Shown piece by piece: positions 1 to 6,400 of a DNA stretch of 17,164 nucleotides. Under the pieces are notes generated by a model. The model was not told the origin of the DNA and did no database searches. It was given only the letters and a program-made list of their open reading frames with translations. Position 1 is the stretch's first letter. Every line of letters starts with the position of its first letter. Origin of the DNA: Acidobacteriota bacterium. Lineage in GTDB: Bacteria > Acidobacteriota > Aminicenantia > Aminicenantales > Aminicenantaceae. The translations under genes were made by a program, and so were the position numbers. The stretch spans positions 1 to 17,164 of the forward strand of contig JAUWSR010000035.1 in assembly GCA_030609975.1 (NCBI GenBank), in the 5' to 3' direction.

Positions 1-2
1 CC

Positions 3-164
3 TACATGCACAATGTTTTCATCAGCGGCATAGCTGGAGTTCTGCTCTACGTTTTTGTGAAAGAGTTCCTGCCCGAAAGGACCAAAGGACAACCCCTGTT
101 CTTTATCATCGGGCTTATTGCTTACTATCTCCTGATGAATATAATCCAGGTAATTTTCCATTAA
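3..164 (+). CDS. C-terminal end of a probable ZIP-family metal transporter (partial, 5' end outside window)
   Basis: An open frame enters from the left edge and stops with TAA at 162-164, giving about 53 residues. It shows two hydrophobic segments separated by a short charged turn (KEFLPERTKGQP). The first contains AGVLLYVFVKEFLPE, which resembles the seventh helix of ZIP-type divalent-metal permeases, where an A-G-x-x-LY pattern is followed by an acidic residue and LPE. The second is a terminal helix ending in a few polar residues. The family call is inference from this short tail; another polytopic membrane protein is possible. It lies 48 bp upstream of the rubredoxin-ThDP gene on the same strand, so it could be co-transcribed with the redox cluster and might supply its metal, but that is speculation. 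Confidence 0.55.
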   Translation, partial: YMHNVFISGIAGVLLYVFVKEFLPERTKGQPLFFIIGLIAYYLLMNIIQVIFH

Positions 165-212
165 CCTCAGGTCGTGAACAGTGTCTACACAATCTAAATA
201 GGGAGGCGAGAT

Positions 213-1982
213 ATGAAAATATGGAAATGTTCGGTATGCGGCTATATCTATGATGAATCTCAGGAAGCGGTCCCTTTTGAAGACCTTGCTGAGGACTGGA
301 GCTGCCCCCGCTGTGGCGCGCCCAAATCTGCCTTCCAGATCATAGAAGGTGAAAAAACCGCTACACATGTAAAGTCCACAGTAGCCGACACAATCGTGGA
401 GCAGTTGGTCGCCTACGGGGTAAAAAGAGTTTACGGCATCCCCGGGCACTCCAATCTCCCCCTTACGGATTCCCTGCGCCGGCATCCTGAAATCGACCTT
501 ATTTTGGTCCGGCACGAACAAGCGGCTGCTTACATGGCTTCTGCCCATGCCAAGCTCACGGGTGAGATCGGAGTGTGTATGTCCATTGCGGGTCCAGGGG
601 CTACCAACCTGATCACCGGCGTTGTGGACGCCGCCACCGACCGCGCCCCGGTCTTGGTCCTGTTGGGACAGGTTCCCGAAGTCTTTTTAGGGAGTGAATC
701 GCTGCAGGAGATCGCGGAGGTCGACATTTTCAAGATCTTCTGTGTCTATGCAGAGATGATCAGCCATCCCGCCCAGACCCTGAAGGTTTTGAACTTGGCG
801 ATCAAGAAGGCCTACAGCCATTCCGGCCCCTCAGCCCTAAGTCTGCCCACCGATGTCCTCTCTCAGCCGCTGGAGGAGCCGATCTGGCCCCCGGAGGCGC
901 ATTATTTCAAACCTGATCTTTATCCGGGAGAATCCATAAAAAAGGCCGTGCAAGCCATCCAAGAGAGCGGTAGGCCATTGCTCTTTGCCGGTTGGGGAGC
1001 TCGTCATTGCGGACCAGATCTTCTCGACCTGGCCCATCACATAGGTGCGCCGATCGCAACGACTTCCCGAGCGAAGGGAGTTGTCCCCGAGACGGATGAA
1101 ATGGCCCTGGGAGTATTGGGCTCCATCGGCAACCTTTTTGCTCCCAAACTTGTAAACCAAGCCGATCTTGTGATCATCCTGGGGAGCGGCTTCCGTCAGA
1201 AAAACCTGATCCCAGATATCGATATTATCCAAATCGACCTCGACGCCGCCCGGGTAGGGAAAACATTTCCCGTAAAAGTGGGGATCGTGGGAGACACACA
1301 CAAAGTGATCCAGATGCTGCGGAAGGAACTGCCGGCTCGAAAAATCGATCCGGAATATCTGGAAAAGATCAGAGAGGCCAATGCCAAATACAATTCCCTT
1401 TTGGAACAAGATCGTCAAAACCTGAACAAGCCCATCAATCCCGGATTGATCATACAGACACTTAAACAACACATCCGGGATGACGCCATCATCTGTTCCG
1501 ATGTAGGGGATCACACCTATTGGCTCTACAAACGCTTTGTCTGCACAAACCAGACCACTCTTTTGTGCGCCAACATGGCCGGCATGGGTTTTGGGATCCC
1601 GGCAGCTATCGCATCACAATTCGCCGAACCGAAGAAAATGGTAGTGGCGGTGACAGGAGATGGGGGCTTCGGCATGGCCGGCATGGAGTTTACAACCGCC
1701 GTAAAAAATCAACTCCCCATCAAGGTCGTCGTTTTTAACGACGGCAAACTCAAAAACATCATGAAGGAACAGAAGGAGTACGGCTACCCGGAATACAGGG
1801 TCGACTTTCCCAACCCGGATTACGCTCACCTGGCAAACTCTGCGGGTGGGTTTGGCATCAGGGTGACTGAACCCGATTTATTAGACGAAGCCTTCAAAAA
1901 AGCCTTTGCCTCTCCCCTACCTGCTATCATTGATGTGGTGATCGATCCAAAACGTTCCATCCAAGCGGTCCACGGTCTTTAA
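213..1982 (+). CDS. Rubredoxin domain fused to a thiamine diphosphate-dependent enzyme of the pyruvate oxidase/acetolactate synthase family
   Basis: 589 residues. Residues 1-45 form a short rubredoxin-like domain: C6-x2-C9-G, an aromatic YIYD strand, then C31-P-x-C34-G-AP. The loop between the cysteine pairs is about seven to eight residues shorter than in classical rubredoxin. Residues ~54-585 are a complete three-domain ThDP enzyme. The cofactor-activating glutamate is E102 in RHEQAAAYMA, AGPGATNLITG (126-136) follows, and the ThDP/Mg motif starts at GDG 482-484 with N509-D510 in place of the usual Asn-Asn. The text around 484-530 reads most like pyruvate oxidase/PoxB. The protein ends soon after the last fold element, so a PoxB-like C-terminal lipid-binding peptide is absent. 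A GGGAGG ribosome-binding site precedes ATG 213. Known for the family: decarboxylation of pyruvate or another 2-oxoacid. Inferred: electrons from the ThDP intermediate, perhaps via flavin, pass to the attached rubredoxin. Substrate and FAD content cannot be read from the sequence. Confidence 0.88.
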   Translation: MKIWKCSVCGYIYDESQEAVPFEDLAEDWSCPRCGAPKSAFQIIEGEKTATHVKSTVADTIVEQLVAYGVKRVYGIPGHSNLPLTDSLRRHPEIDLILVRHEQAAAYMASAHAKLTGEIGVCMSIAGPGATNLITGVVDAATDRAPVLVLLGQVPEVFLGSESLQEIAEVDIFKIFCVYAEMISHPAQTLKVLNLAIKKAYSHSGPSALSLPTDVLSQPLEEPIWPPEAHYFKPDLYPGESIKKAVQAIQESGRPLLFAGWGARHCGPDLLDLAHHIGAPIATTSRAKGVVPETDEMALGVLGSIGNLFAPKLVNQADLVIILGSGFRQKNLIPDIDIIQIDLDAARVGKTFPVKVGIVGDTHKVIQMLRKELPARKIDPEYLEKIREANAKYNSLLEQDRQNLNKPINPGLIIQTLKQHIRDDAIICSDVGDHTYWLYKRFVCTNQTTLLCANMAGMGFGIPAAIASQFAEPKKMVVAVTGDGGFGMAGMEFTTAVKNQLPIKVVVFNDGKLKNIMKEQKEYGYPEYRVDFPNPDYAHLANSAGGFGIRVTEPDLLDEAFKKAFASPLPAIIDVVIDPKRSIQAVHGL

Positions 1983-1994
1983 AGAAGGTTTGTC

Positions 1995-2023
1995 TTGACA
2001 GAATCGATAAGCTCTATTAACTT
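1995..2023 (+). promoter_or_regulatory. Possible internal sigma70-like promoter before the DUF2769-like gene (weak)
   Basis: A perfect -35 hexamer TTGACA lies at 1995-2000, just after the stop of the rubredoxin-ThDP gene. At 17-bp spacing the -10 position (2018-2023, TAACTT) matches consensus at only three of six bases, so this is a weak candidate. If active it would let the four downstream redox genes be expressed apart from the ThDP enzyme. Confidence 0.25.
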
Positions 2024-2057
2024 TGAAAGAAATCGACGGTAACAAAAGGAGAAACAT

Positions 2058-2282
2058 ATGGCTAAAGTACCCGATACCCCGGAAACCCTGCAAAAATGTA
2101 TATGCGGCGGATGTCCCTCATACAACCAGTGTATGCAGGACAATCAGGAGGCGCTGTATTGCGCCCGTCAGAAGAGCGCATGTGAGTTCGATCGTTCGGG
2201 CTGCATCTGCGGCGCATGTCCCCTTGCTTCAGAATATGACCTCGATAAACTGTTCTACTGCGCCTTCGATGTAGAAGCGTAA
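2058..2282 (+). CDS. DUF2769-like small cysteine-rich protein
   Basis: 74 residues with ten cysteines (14, 16, 19, 25, 35, 42, 49, 51, 54, 68). The motif C-I-C-G-[GA]-C-P occurs twice, at 14-20 and 49-55, and each copy is followed by a later Tyr-Cys (34-35 and 67-68), so the protein looks like an internal duplication of a Cys-x-Cys-Gly-x-Cys-Pro unit. This pattern fits the DUF2769 family of small proteins common in methanogens and other anaerobes; the assignment is from memory of the motif. There is no signal peptide and no membrane segment. AAAAGGAG seven bases before ATG 2058 is a strong ribosome-binding site. Function unknown; the cysteines could bind an Fe-S cluster or zinc. It sits 75 bp after the ThDP enzyme and 16 bp before the cytochrome gene, so a role in the same electron-transfer chain is inferred. 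Confidence 0.78.
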   Translation: MAKVPDTPETLQKCICGGCPSYNQCMQDNQEALYCARQKSACEFDRSGCICGACPLASEYDLDKLFYCAFDVEA

Positions 2283-2298
2283 ACGAGAGTAGATTCGC

Positions 2299-3009
2299 AT
2301 GTCATTTTTTGTCATCAAGACCATCATCGGTTGGTTGTTCCTGATCGCGGGGCTCGTGGCTGTCACCACTATGCTCACCATCATGGGAAAGCAGGAAAAG
2401 AAAACGCCCGCTTCCAAGCTAAGAAAATTTCACAAGTTCTTCGGCAGGGTATTCCTGCTTTTGATGCTCGTGAATGCGGTCTTGGGAATGCATTACTGGG
2501 CTCAGGCAGGAGACTCTCTTTCGACACGTGCTGTTCTGCACGCCGTCTTCGGCCTCAGTCTTGTGATCATCCTGCTGCTCAAGATATCCATCGTCAGGCT
2601 CTATATGAATTTTCTGCGCTTTGCTCCAACTTTAGGCATCTTGATCTTCTGCCTCGGATTTGTGGTGTTCTCCATCTCTGGCGGATTCTACTCGGTAAGA
2701 TCGCTGCTGGCGGCACCGGCTGCAGATACCGCCTCTTTTACAGCTCCACCAAAAGGCGACAGTCAGGCAGGCGCCGCCGTTTTTGAGACCCGATGCTCCT
2801 CGTGTCACTATGCGGATAGGGAGGAGGCTTTATTCGGTCCCGGATTGGCCGGCATCCTTAATAAAGAAACCTTGCCCTCAAGTGGACACGAAGCATCTCT
2901 TGAAAATGTCAAGAATCAGCTCTTGAAACCCTATCGATCCATGCCGGCTTTCGACATGCTCTCAGAAAGTGAGATGGCGGATTTGCTGGCATACATTGAA
3001 ACGTTGTAA
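2299..3009 (+). CDS. Membrane protein with four-helix, His-containing domain fused to a C-terminal c-type cytochrome
   Basis: 236 residues. Residues 1-135 contain about four hydrophobic helices (roughly 5-28, 49-66, 78-98, 107-130). Histidines at 45, 65 and 81, at or near helix ends, could ligate b-type heme, as in cytochrome b561-like domains. A linker (137-155) leads to a c-type heme domain with C166-S-S-C169-H170 and a PG-x-AG stretch (181-185). M215 or M220 (SMPAFDM) is a likely sixth ligand, and the typical closing helix SESEMADLLAYIETL ends the protein. Known for such domains: one covalently bound heme c exposed on the periplasmic side, membrane anchored. Inferred: the protein relays electrons between the periplasm or quinone pool and the soluble redox proteins encoded around it. 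The heme b proposal is tentative because no exact family for the N-terminal half was recognised. Confidence 0.75.
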   Translation: MSFFVIKTIIGWLFLIAGLVAVTTMLTIMGKQEKKTPASKLRKFHKFFGRVFLLLMLVNAVLGMHYWAQAGDSLSTRAVLHAVFGLSLVIILLLKISIVRLYMNFLRFAPTLGILIFCLGFVVFSISGGFYSVRSLLAAPAADTASFTAPPKGDSQAGAAVFETRCSSCHYADREEALFGPGLAGILNKETLPSSGHEASLENVKNQLLKPYRSMPAFDMLSESEMADLLAYIETL

Positions 3010-3057
3010 TACCAGCTCGGTAATGTTTGGATTCAAACAGCCATAAGGAGAGAAGTT

Positions 3058-3489
3058 TTGAGAAAATTCTGGCGCTGTCATGTCTGCAACGATATCCACT
3101 ACGGCATATTCCCGCCCGAATTATGTCCGACCTGCAAGGTCGAATTCGGCTACATCGAGGTATCTTCACAAGAGGCGCGCAAAATCATGAGCATCAGCGA
3201 GACGACGATGAGCAAGGAGGATTTTGTCGCCGCGATCCACCGTTTTACAAAAATGCGTGAATTCAATGTGAATCCGGATCAGGAACGGGTCGAGATGCTT
3301 ACAGGGGGTGTCTTCACCTGCGAGCAGAGCCAAGGCCTAAAATACTGCCCCTGTCGTATGATCGAAAGGGATTTTGAAAGCGACCTTTCGCTGATCTGTC
3401 CCTGCAATTTTCTTCAGCATGACACCTATAAGGATAAACCCGATGGTGAATGCTGGTGCGGATTGTTTGTAAAAAAGGAGACCACATGA
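3058..3489 (+). CDS. Rubredoxin-like domain fused to ferredoxin:thioredoxin reductase (FTR)-type catalytic domain
   Basis: 143 residues starting at TTG 3058, chosen because AAGGAG at 3045-3050 is correctly spaced and the next in-frame ATG would delete the first zinc-ribbon-like half. Residues 1-32 hold a rubredoxin-like knuckle, C7-x2-C10 and C23-x2-C26. Residues ~52-140 match the FTR beta fold: C97-P-C99, C114-P-C116 and C132-W-C134, ending CGLF. By homology C97, C114, C116 and C132 bind a [4Fe-4S] cluster, with C99 and C134 as the redox-active disulfide. In plant-type FTR the last motif is CHC; here the histidine is tryptophan. A further cysteine, C88, precedes the cluster. Methanogen ferredoxin:disulfide reductases that also carry a rubredoxin domain are known (recalled, not looked up), so this is probably a disulfide reductase fed by a one-electron donor. 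Its stop overlaps the start of the next gene. Confidence 0.87.
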   Translation: MRKFWRCHVCNDIHYGIFPPELCPTCKVEFGYIEVSSQEARKIMSISETTMSKEDFVAAIHRFTKMREFNVNPDQERVEMLTGGVFTCEQSQGLKYCPCRMIERDFESDLSLICPCNFLQHDTYKDKPDGECWCGLFVKKETT

Positions 3490-3761
3490 GTCATTACATT
3501 CTGTTCCATGGACGGGAATGCCCTCACTGCAAAAAAATGATGCCCTTGGTGGACAAACTGATCGCGGAGGAAGGAGCAGAGATCGATCAACGCGAAGTCT
3601 GGCACGATGAGAAAAACGCCGACCTGATGCGTTCCTATAAAGATATCATCAAAGCCAAATGTGGGGGACAGCTGCGCGTGCCCACTTTCCTCAACGCCGA
3701 GACCAACGAAGTATTTTGCGGGGAGGTGGAGTACGAGAAACTGATAAAGTGGATTTCCTGA
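3486..3761 (+). CDS. Glutaredoxin/thioredoxin-fold protein with CPHC active site
   Basis: 91 residues from ATG 3486, whose ATGA overlaps the upstream TGA; a longer in-frame extension to 3450 was rejected because AGGAG lies five bases before this ATG. The N-terminal beta strand YILFHGR leads into C12-P-H-C15, and the cis-proline required by the fold is P66 in RVPTFLN. Extra cysteines are C59 and C78. The length fits glutaredoxins and small thioredoxin-like proteins. There is no signal peptide, so it should act in the cytoplasm. The four-base overlap implies translational coupling with the FTR-type reductase, making this protein its most likely disulfide substrate or partner. It would then reduce protein disulfides or metalloenzymes of the same cluster. 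The partner assignment is inference from gene order. Confidence 0.82.
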   Translation: MSHYILFHGRECPHCKKMMPLVDKLIAEEGAEIDQREVWHDEKNADLMRSYKDIIKAKCGGQLRVPTFLNAETNEVFCGEVEYEKLIKWIS

Positions 3762-3846
3762 CCATCTGATATGTTTCAGATCATCGACAAAGAGGGGCGG
3801 CTCGGAAACTTCTCGATACTCCATCATGAAAGCGAAAGCGAAAATG

Positions 3847-3869
3847 AAGAGGCTATCCCGAAGCCTCTT
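3847..3869 (-). terminator. Rho-independent-type terminator downstream of panC (possibly bidirectional)
   Basis: A perfect 8-bp stem (AAGAGGCT/AGCCTCTT) with a 7-nt loop lies two bases beyond the panC stop codon. On the minus strand the stem is followed by CATTTTCGCTTTCG, a modest T-rich tail. On the plus strand, where the glutaredoxin-like gene ends 85 bp earlier, the following bases are not T-rich, so termination for the redox cluster is less certain. An additional 6-bp hairpin (ATCTGA/TCAGAT, 3764-3781) sits just after the glutaredoxin-like stop but also lacks a T-run. Confidence 0.7.
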
Positions 3870-3871
3870 GC

Positions 3872-4714
3872 TTAGTCAACGATCAAATTATCGATGAGGC
3901 GGACTTTGCCGATAAAGACGGCCAGGGCAATCAAGTCTCCTTTATGGATGGTTTCACGAGGGAGCAGATCATTTGTGTCCACGATCTCGGCGTAATCGAT
4001 CCGGGCTTGAGGCTCTGCTTCGATCTCAGCGCGGATTGTCTGAAGGACTTGAGCGGCATCGATTTCTCCTGCGGTTATTTTCTTTTGAGCCAGGCGCAGA
4101 CTGCGTGATAGGCAGAGGGCAGCCTGCCGCTGTCGCTTATTGAAGCAAAAGTTACGGGAACTGAGAGCCAGGCCATCCTTATCCCGGATAATGGGAAGCA
4201 CTTCGATTTGGACATCCAGATCCAGGTCCCGAACCATCCTCTTCAAAATGATCGACTGTTGGGCATCCTTTTGTCCAAAGAAAGCCAAGTCCGGAGCCAC
4301 GATGTTAAACAGCTTGAGCACGACCGTGCATACTCCCTGAAAAAAATGAGGCCGCGTCTGTCCACACAACCGCTCCTGCAATTCATGGACCTCGATATAG
4401 GTCTTATATCCATCGGGATACATCTGTTTTGCTTTAGGAATGAAAGCATAGTCTGTGCCTGCCTCTTCCAATAAATCCAGATCTTTCTGAAGGTCCCGGG
4501 GATAGTCTTCAAAATCCTCATGGGGAGCAAACTGTGCCGAATTTACAAACACACTGGAAACCGTACAATCAGTCTGACAAACAGATTCCCGGACCAGACT
4601 CAGATGCCCTGCGTGTAAAAAGCCCATGGTAGGAACAAATCCGATCTTGTTTCCCTGACTTTTTTCAGACGCCGAGATCTGCTTCATGGCCTGAACGTCT
4701 TTTATGATCTTCAT
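3872..4714 (-). CDS. panC: Pantoate--beta-alanine ligase (pantothenate synthetase)
   Basis: 280 residues, normal length for the family. It condenses pantoate and beta-alanine with ATP to give pantothenate (vitamin B5), the coenzyme A precursor, in the cytoplasm. The nucleotidyltransferase motif is PTMGFLHAGH (28-37) with H34 and H37. GQKDAQQ (147-153) and LALSSRN (182-188) match the ATP and pantoate sites. The usual FVNPxQF segment reads FVNSAQF (56-62), a mild departure. The start ATG overlaps the panB stop by four bases, so the two enzymes are translated together. panD and panE are not present in the window. The gene ends directly before a hairpin terminator and is the last of the leftward operon. 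Confidence 0.97.
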   Translation of the reverse strand: MKIIKDVQAMKQISASEKSQGNKIGFVPTMGFLHAGHLSLVRESVCQTDCTVSSVFVNSAQFAPHEDFEDYPRDLQKDLDLLEEAGTDYAFIPKAKQMYPDGYKTYIEVHELQERLCGQTRPHFFQGVCTVVLKLFNIVAPDLAFFGQKDAQQSIILKRMVRDLDLDVQIEVLPIIRDKDGLALSSRNFCFNKRQRQAALCLSRSLRLAQKKITAGEIDAAQVLQTIRAEIEAEPQARIDYAEIVDTNDLLPRETIHKGDLIALAVFIGKVRLIDNLIVD

Positions 4715-5577
4715 TTTTTCTGGACCGACAGGACTTCTTCAAGATCAATGTCCTTTTTCAGATGATAGGATTGTTCATCCGCAGGGAAGCTGCCTGCTTT
4801 CACCTCGGACACATAGGCCTCTATCGCCGGCGGCAAAAGTTTGTTCAACTCAATAAAACGTTTCACAAATTTGGGCAGATAGCCGTTGGAATAACCCACG
4901 AGATCATGGAACACAAGGATCTGACCGTCACATTCCGGTCCCGCCCCGATCCCGATGGTGGGGATGGTGAGTTTCTGAGTGACCACACGGGCCAGCTCTA
5001 AAGGAACACACTCCAAGACCACAGCAAAAGCTCCTGCATTTTGCAGCTTTTCAGCACCCTGTACGATCCGCCGAGCCTCTTCTTCACGGTTTCCTCTGAC
5101 CTTGAAACGGCCCAGATGATAGAGCGATTGTGGTGTCAGTCCCACGTGGCCCATCACCGGGATCTCAGCTTCGACCAGAGTTTCGATCAATTTGAGCCGT
5201 TTGCGTGTGGCCCCTTCGATCTTAACGGCCTTCGCACCGGCCTCCTTTAGAAAGCGTGCGGCATTGCGCACCGTCTCCTCAGGAGAGAGATGGAAGGAAA
5301 AGTAGGGCATGTCCCCCACCACCAAGGCCCGCTGCACTCCCCGAGTGACTGCCTTAGTGTGGTGGAGCATCTCCTCCATGGTGACGGGGATGGTGTTCTC
5401 ATATCCCAACACGACCATTCCCAGAGAATCTCCCACCAGGATGAGATCGATTCCGGCCTGGTCAACGATCTTGGCCGTGGGATAATCGTACGCCGTCAGA
5501 GCCGTGATCTTCTCCCCTGCCAGCTTCTTCTCCAAAAGCAGGGGGATCGTAACTTTTAGGGTTTTCTGTTCGGACAT
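4711..5577 (-). CDS. panB: 3-methyl-2-oxobutanoate hydroxymethyltransferase (ketopantoate hydroxymethyltransferase)
   Basis: 288 residues. It transfers a hydroxymethyl group from methylenetetrahydrofolate to 3-methyl-2-oxobutanoate, giving ketopantoate, the first committed step to pantothenate. The TIM-barrel signature is complete: LTAYDYPTA (27-35), VGDS with metal ligand D50, GDMPY with D89, K119-I-E121-G, and the base E189 in LEC. GIGAGPECDGQILVFHD (199-215) is diagnostic. The AGGAGAAAGGA ribosome-binding region lies just upstream of ATG 5577, close to a stable hairpin at 5592-5622. It overlaps panC by four bases and follows the deoxynucleoside kinase gene after 54 bp. Confidence 0.97.
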   Translation of the reverse strand: MSEQKTLKVTIPLLLEKKLAGEKITALTAYDYPTAKIVDQAGIDLILVGDSLGMVVLGYENTIPVTMEEMLHHTKAVTRGVQRALVVGDMPYFSFHLSPEETVRNAARFLKEAGAKAVKIEGATRKRLKLIETLVEAEIPVMGHVGLTPQSLYHLGRFKVRGNREEEARRIVQGAEKLQNAGAFAVVLECVPLELARVVTQKLTIPTIGIGAGPECDGQILVFHDLVGYSNGYLPKFVKRFIELNKLLPPAIEAYVSEVKAGSFPADEQSYHLKKDIDLEEVLSVQKK

Positions 5578-5591
5578 CGTTTTTCCTTTCT

Positions 5592-5622
5592 CCTCACCCC
5601 GTCTCTGTTACCGGGGTTGAGG
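5592..5622 (-). promoter_or_regulatory. Stable hairpin in the panB leader next to the ribosome-binding site
   Basis: The arms CCTCACCCCG (5592-5601) and CGGGGTTGAGG (5612-5622) pair with one bulge around a 10-nt loop. On the minus-strand mRNA the hairpin lies between the kinase stop codon and panB, and its 3' arm runs into the GAGGAG part of the panB ribosome-binding region. No T-run follows, so it is not an obvious terminator. It may protect or tune panB translation; no known riboswitch class was recognised. Confidence 0.4.
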
Positions 5623-5631
5623 TAAAGTCAT

Positions 5632-6300
5632 TTATTTTATTGTTTCCTTGCTCGTCCTGCTCAACGGAACATAGAACAAGGGACTTTTTTTGACCTGCTT
5701 GATCTTCTCGATCAGATCTTCGATATCTTCGGGTCGCCTGAAATCCAAATCATCCGCCTTGACCACCAGTAAAGGAGTTGCCTGGAAATTGAAGAAAAAA
5801 TAGTCAAAAGCTTCCACAATGTCATCCAGGTATTTTTCCGCGATATTCTTTTCCCACGTAGTTCCTTCCTGCGAGATCCGATACATAAGCGTGGATAGAG
5901 AGATCTGCAGGTAGATCGTGAGATCCGGTTTCGCGATCTTTTCGGAAAAGATGTTGTAGATCTTATCATATACGACCAATTCTTCGTCTGCCAGGGTTTG
6001 GTAAGCATAGATCTTGTCTTTCTCGAACAGGTAATCACACACGATCTTCTCATGGAAGAGGCTGCGCTGCAGAAGGTTAGACTGTTGATGGTAGCGGTTG
6101 ACCAAAAATACAAGCTGGGCCAGGAAGGCCGTGCCTTCCTTTTCTTCATAAAACTCTTTCAAATACGGATTGTCAGTCCGGTCATATATCGCCTTTCCTC
6201 CCAACCGCTTCGCCAAGACTTCCGTCAATCGGCTCTTGCCGGATCTAAACACGCCTTCCACGGCGATATGGCTGTAAAGGATGGAATCAGCATCTGGCAT
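5632..6300 (-). CDS. Deoxynucleoside kinase family protein
   Basis: 222 residues, the usual size for bacterial deoxynucleoside kinases. The P-loop is G16-x4-GKS23 (VEGVFRSGKS) after E15, and the later segments VNRYHQQSNLL and CDYLFEKDKIYA match the substrate and lid-side motifs of the family. It should phosphorylate a deoxynucleoside with ATP for nucleotide salvage in the cytoplasm; the base preference cannot be read. The P-loop departs from the more common GNIGAGKST, with FRS before GKS. Start ATG 6300 is followed within 20 residues by the P-loop, so little is missing; the ribosome-binding site is weak. The gene lies between pspC and panB on the same strand. Co-location with pantothenate genes is recurrent in bacteria from general knowledge, but its reason is unknown. 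Confidence 0.87.
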   Translation of the reverse strand: MPDADSILYSHIAVEGVFRSGKSRLTEVLAKRLGGKAIYDRTDNPYLKEFYEEKEGTAFLAQLVFLVNRYHQQSNLLQRSLFHEKIVCDYLFEKDKIYAYQTLADEELVVYDKIYNIFSEKIAKPDLTIYLQISLSTLMYRISQEGTTWEKNIAEKYLDDIVEAFDYFFFNFQATPLLVVKADDLDFRRPEDIEDLIEKIKQVKKSPLFYVPLSRTSKETIK

Positions 6301-6400
6301 TTTTCAGGGTCCAATCGGCTTAAACATACCCAATCTCTTCTCAGAAGTCAAAGGCTTAAATCTCCACTCTCATGCGGCTCAGAAGGATGGAATTCGCCCT

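Noticed and set aside
837..1514. 225-residue minus-strand frame inside the rubredoxin-ThDP gene
   Set aside because: It lies fully antisense to a well-conserved ThDP enzyme, has no recognisable motif or ribosome-binding site and is explained by codon bias of the real gene.
3450..3485. Upstream start for the CPHC protein
   Set aside because: The extension overlaps the FTR-type coding region by 40 bp and reads unlike a thioredoxin-fold N-terminus; ATG 3486 has the right AGGAG.
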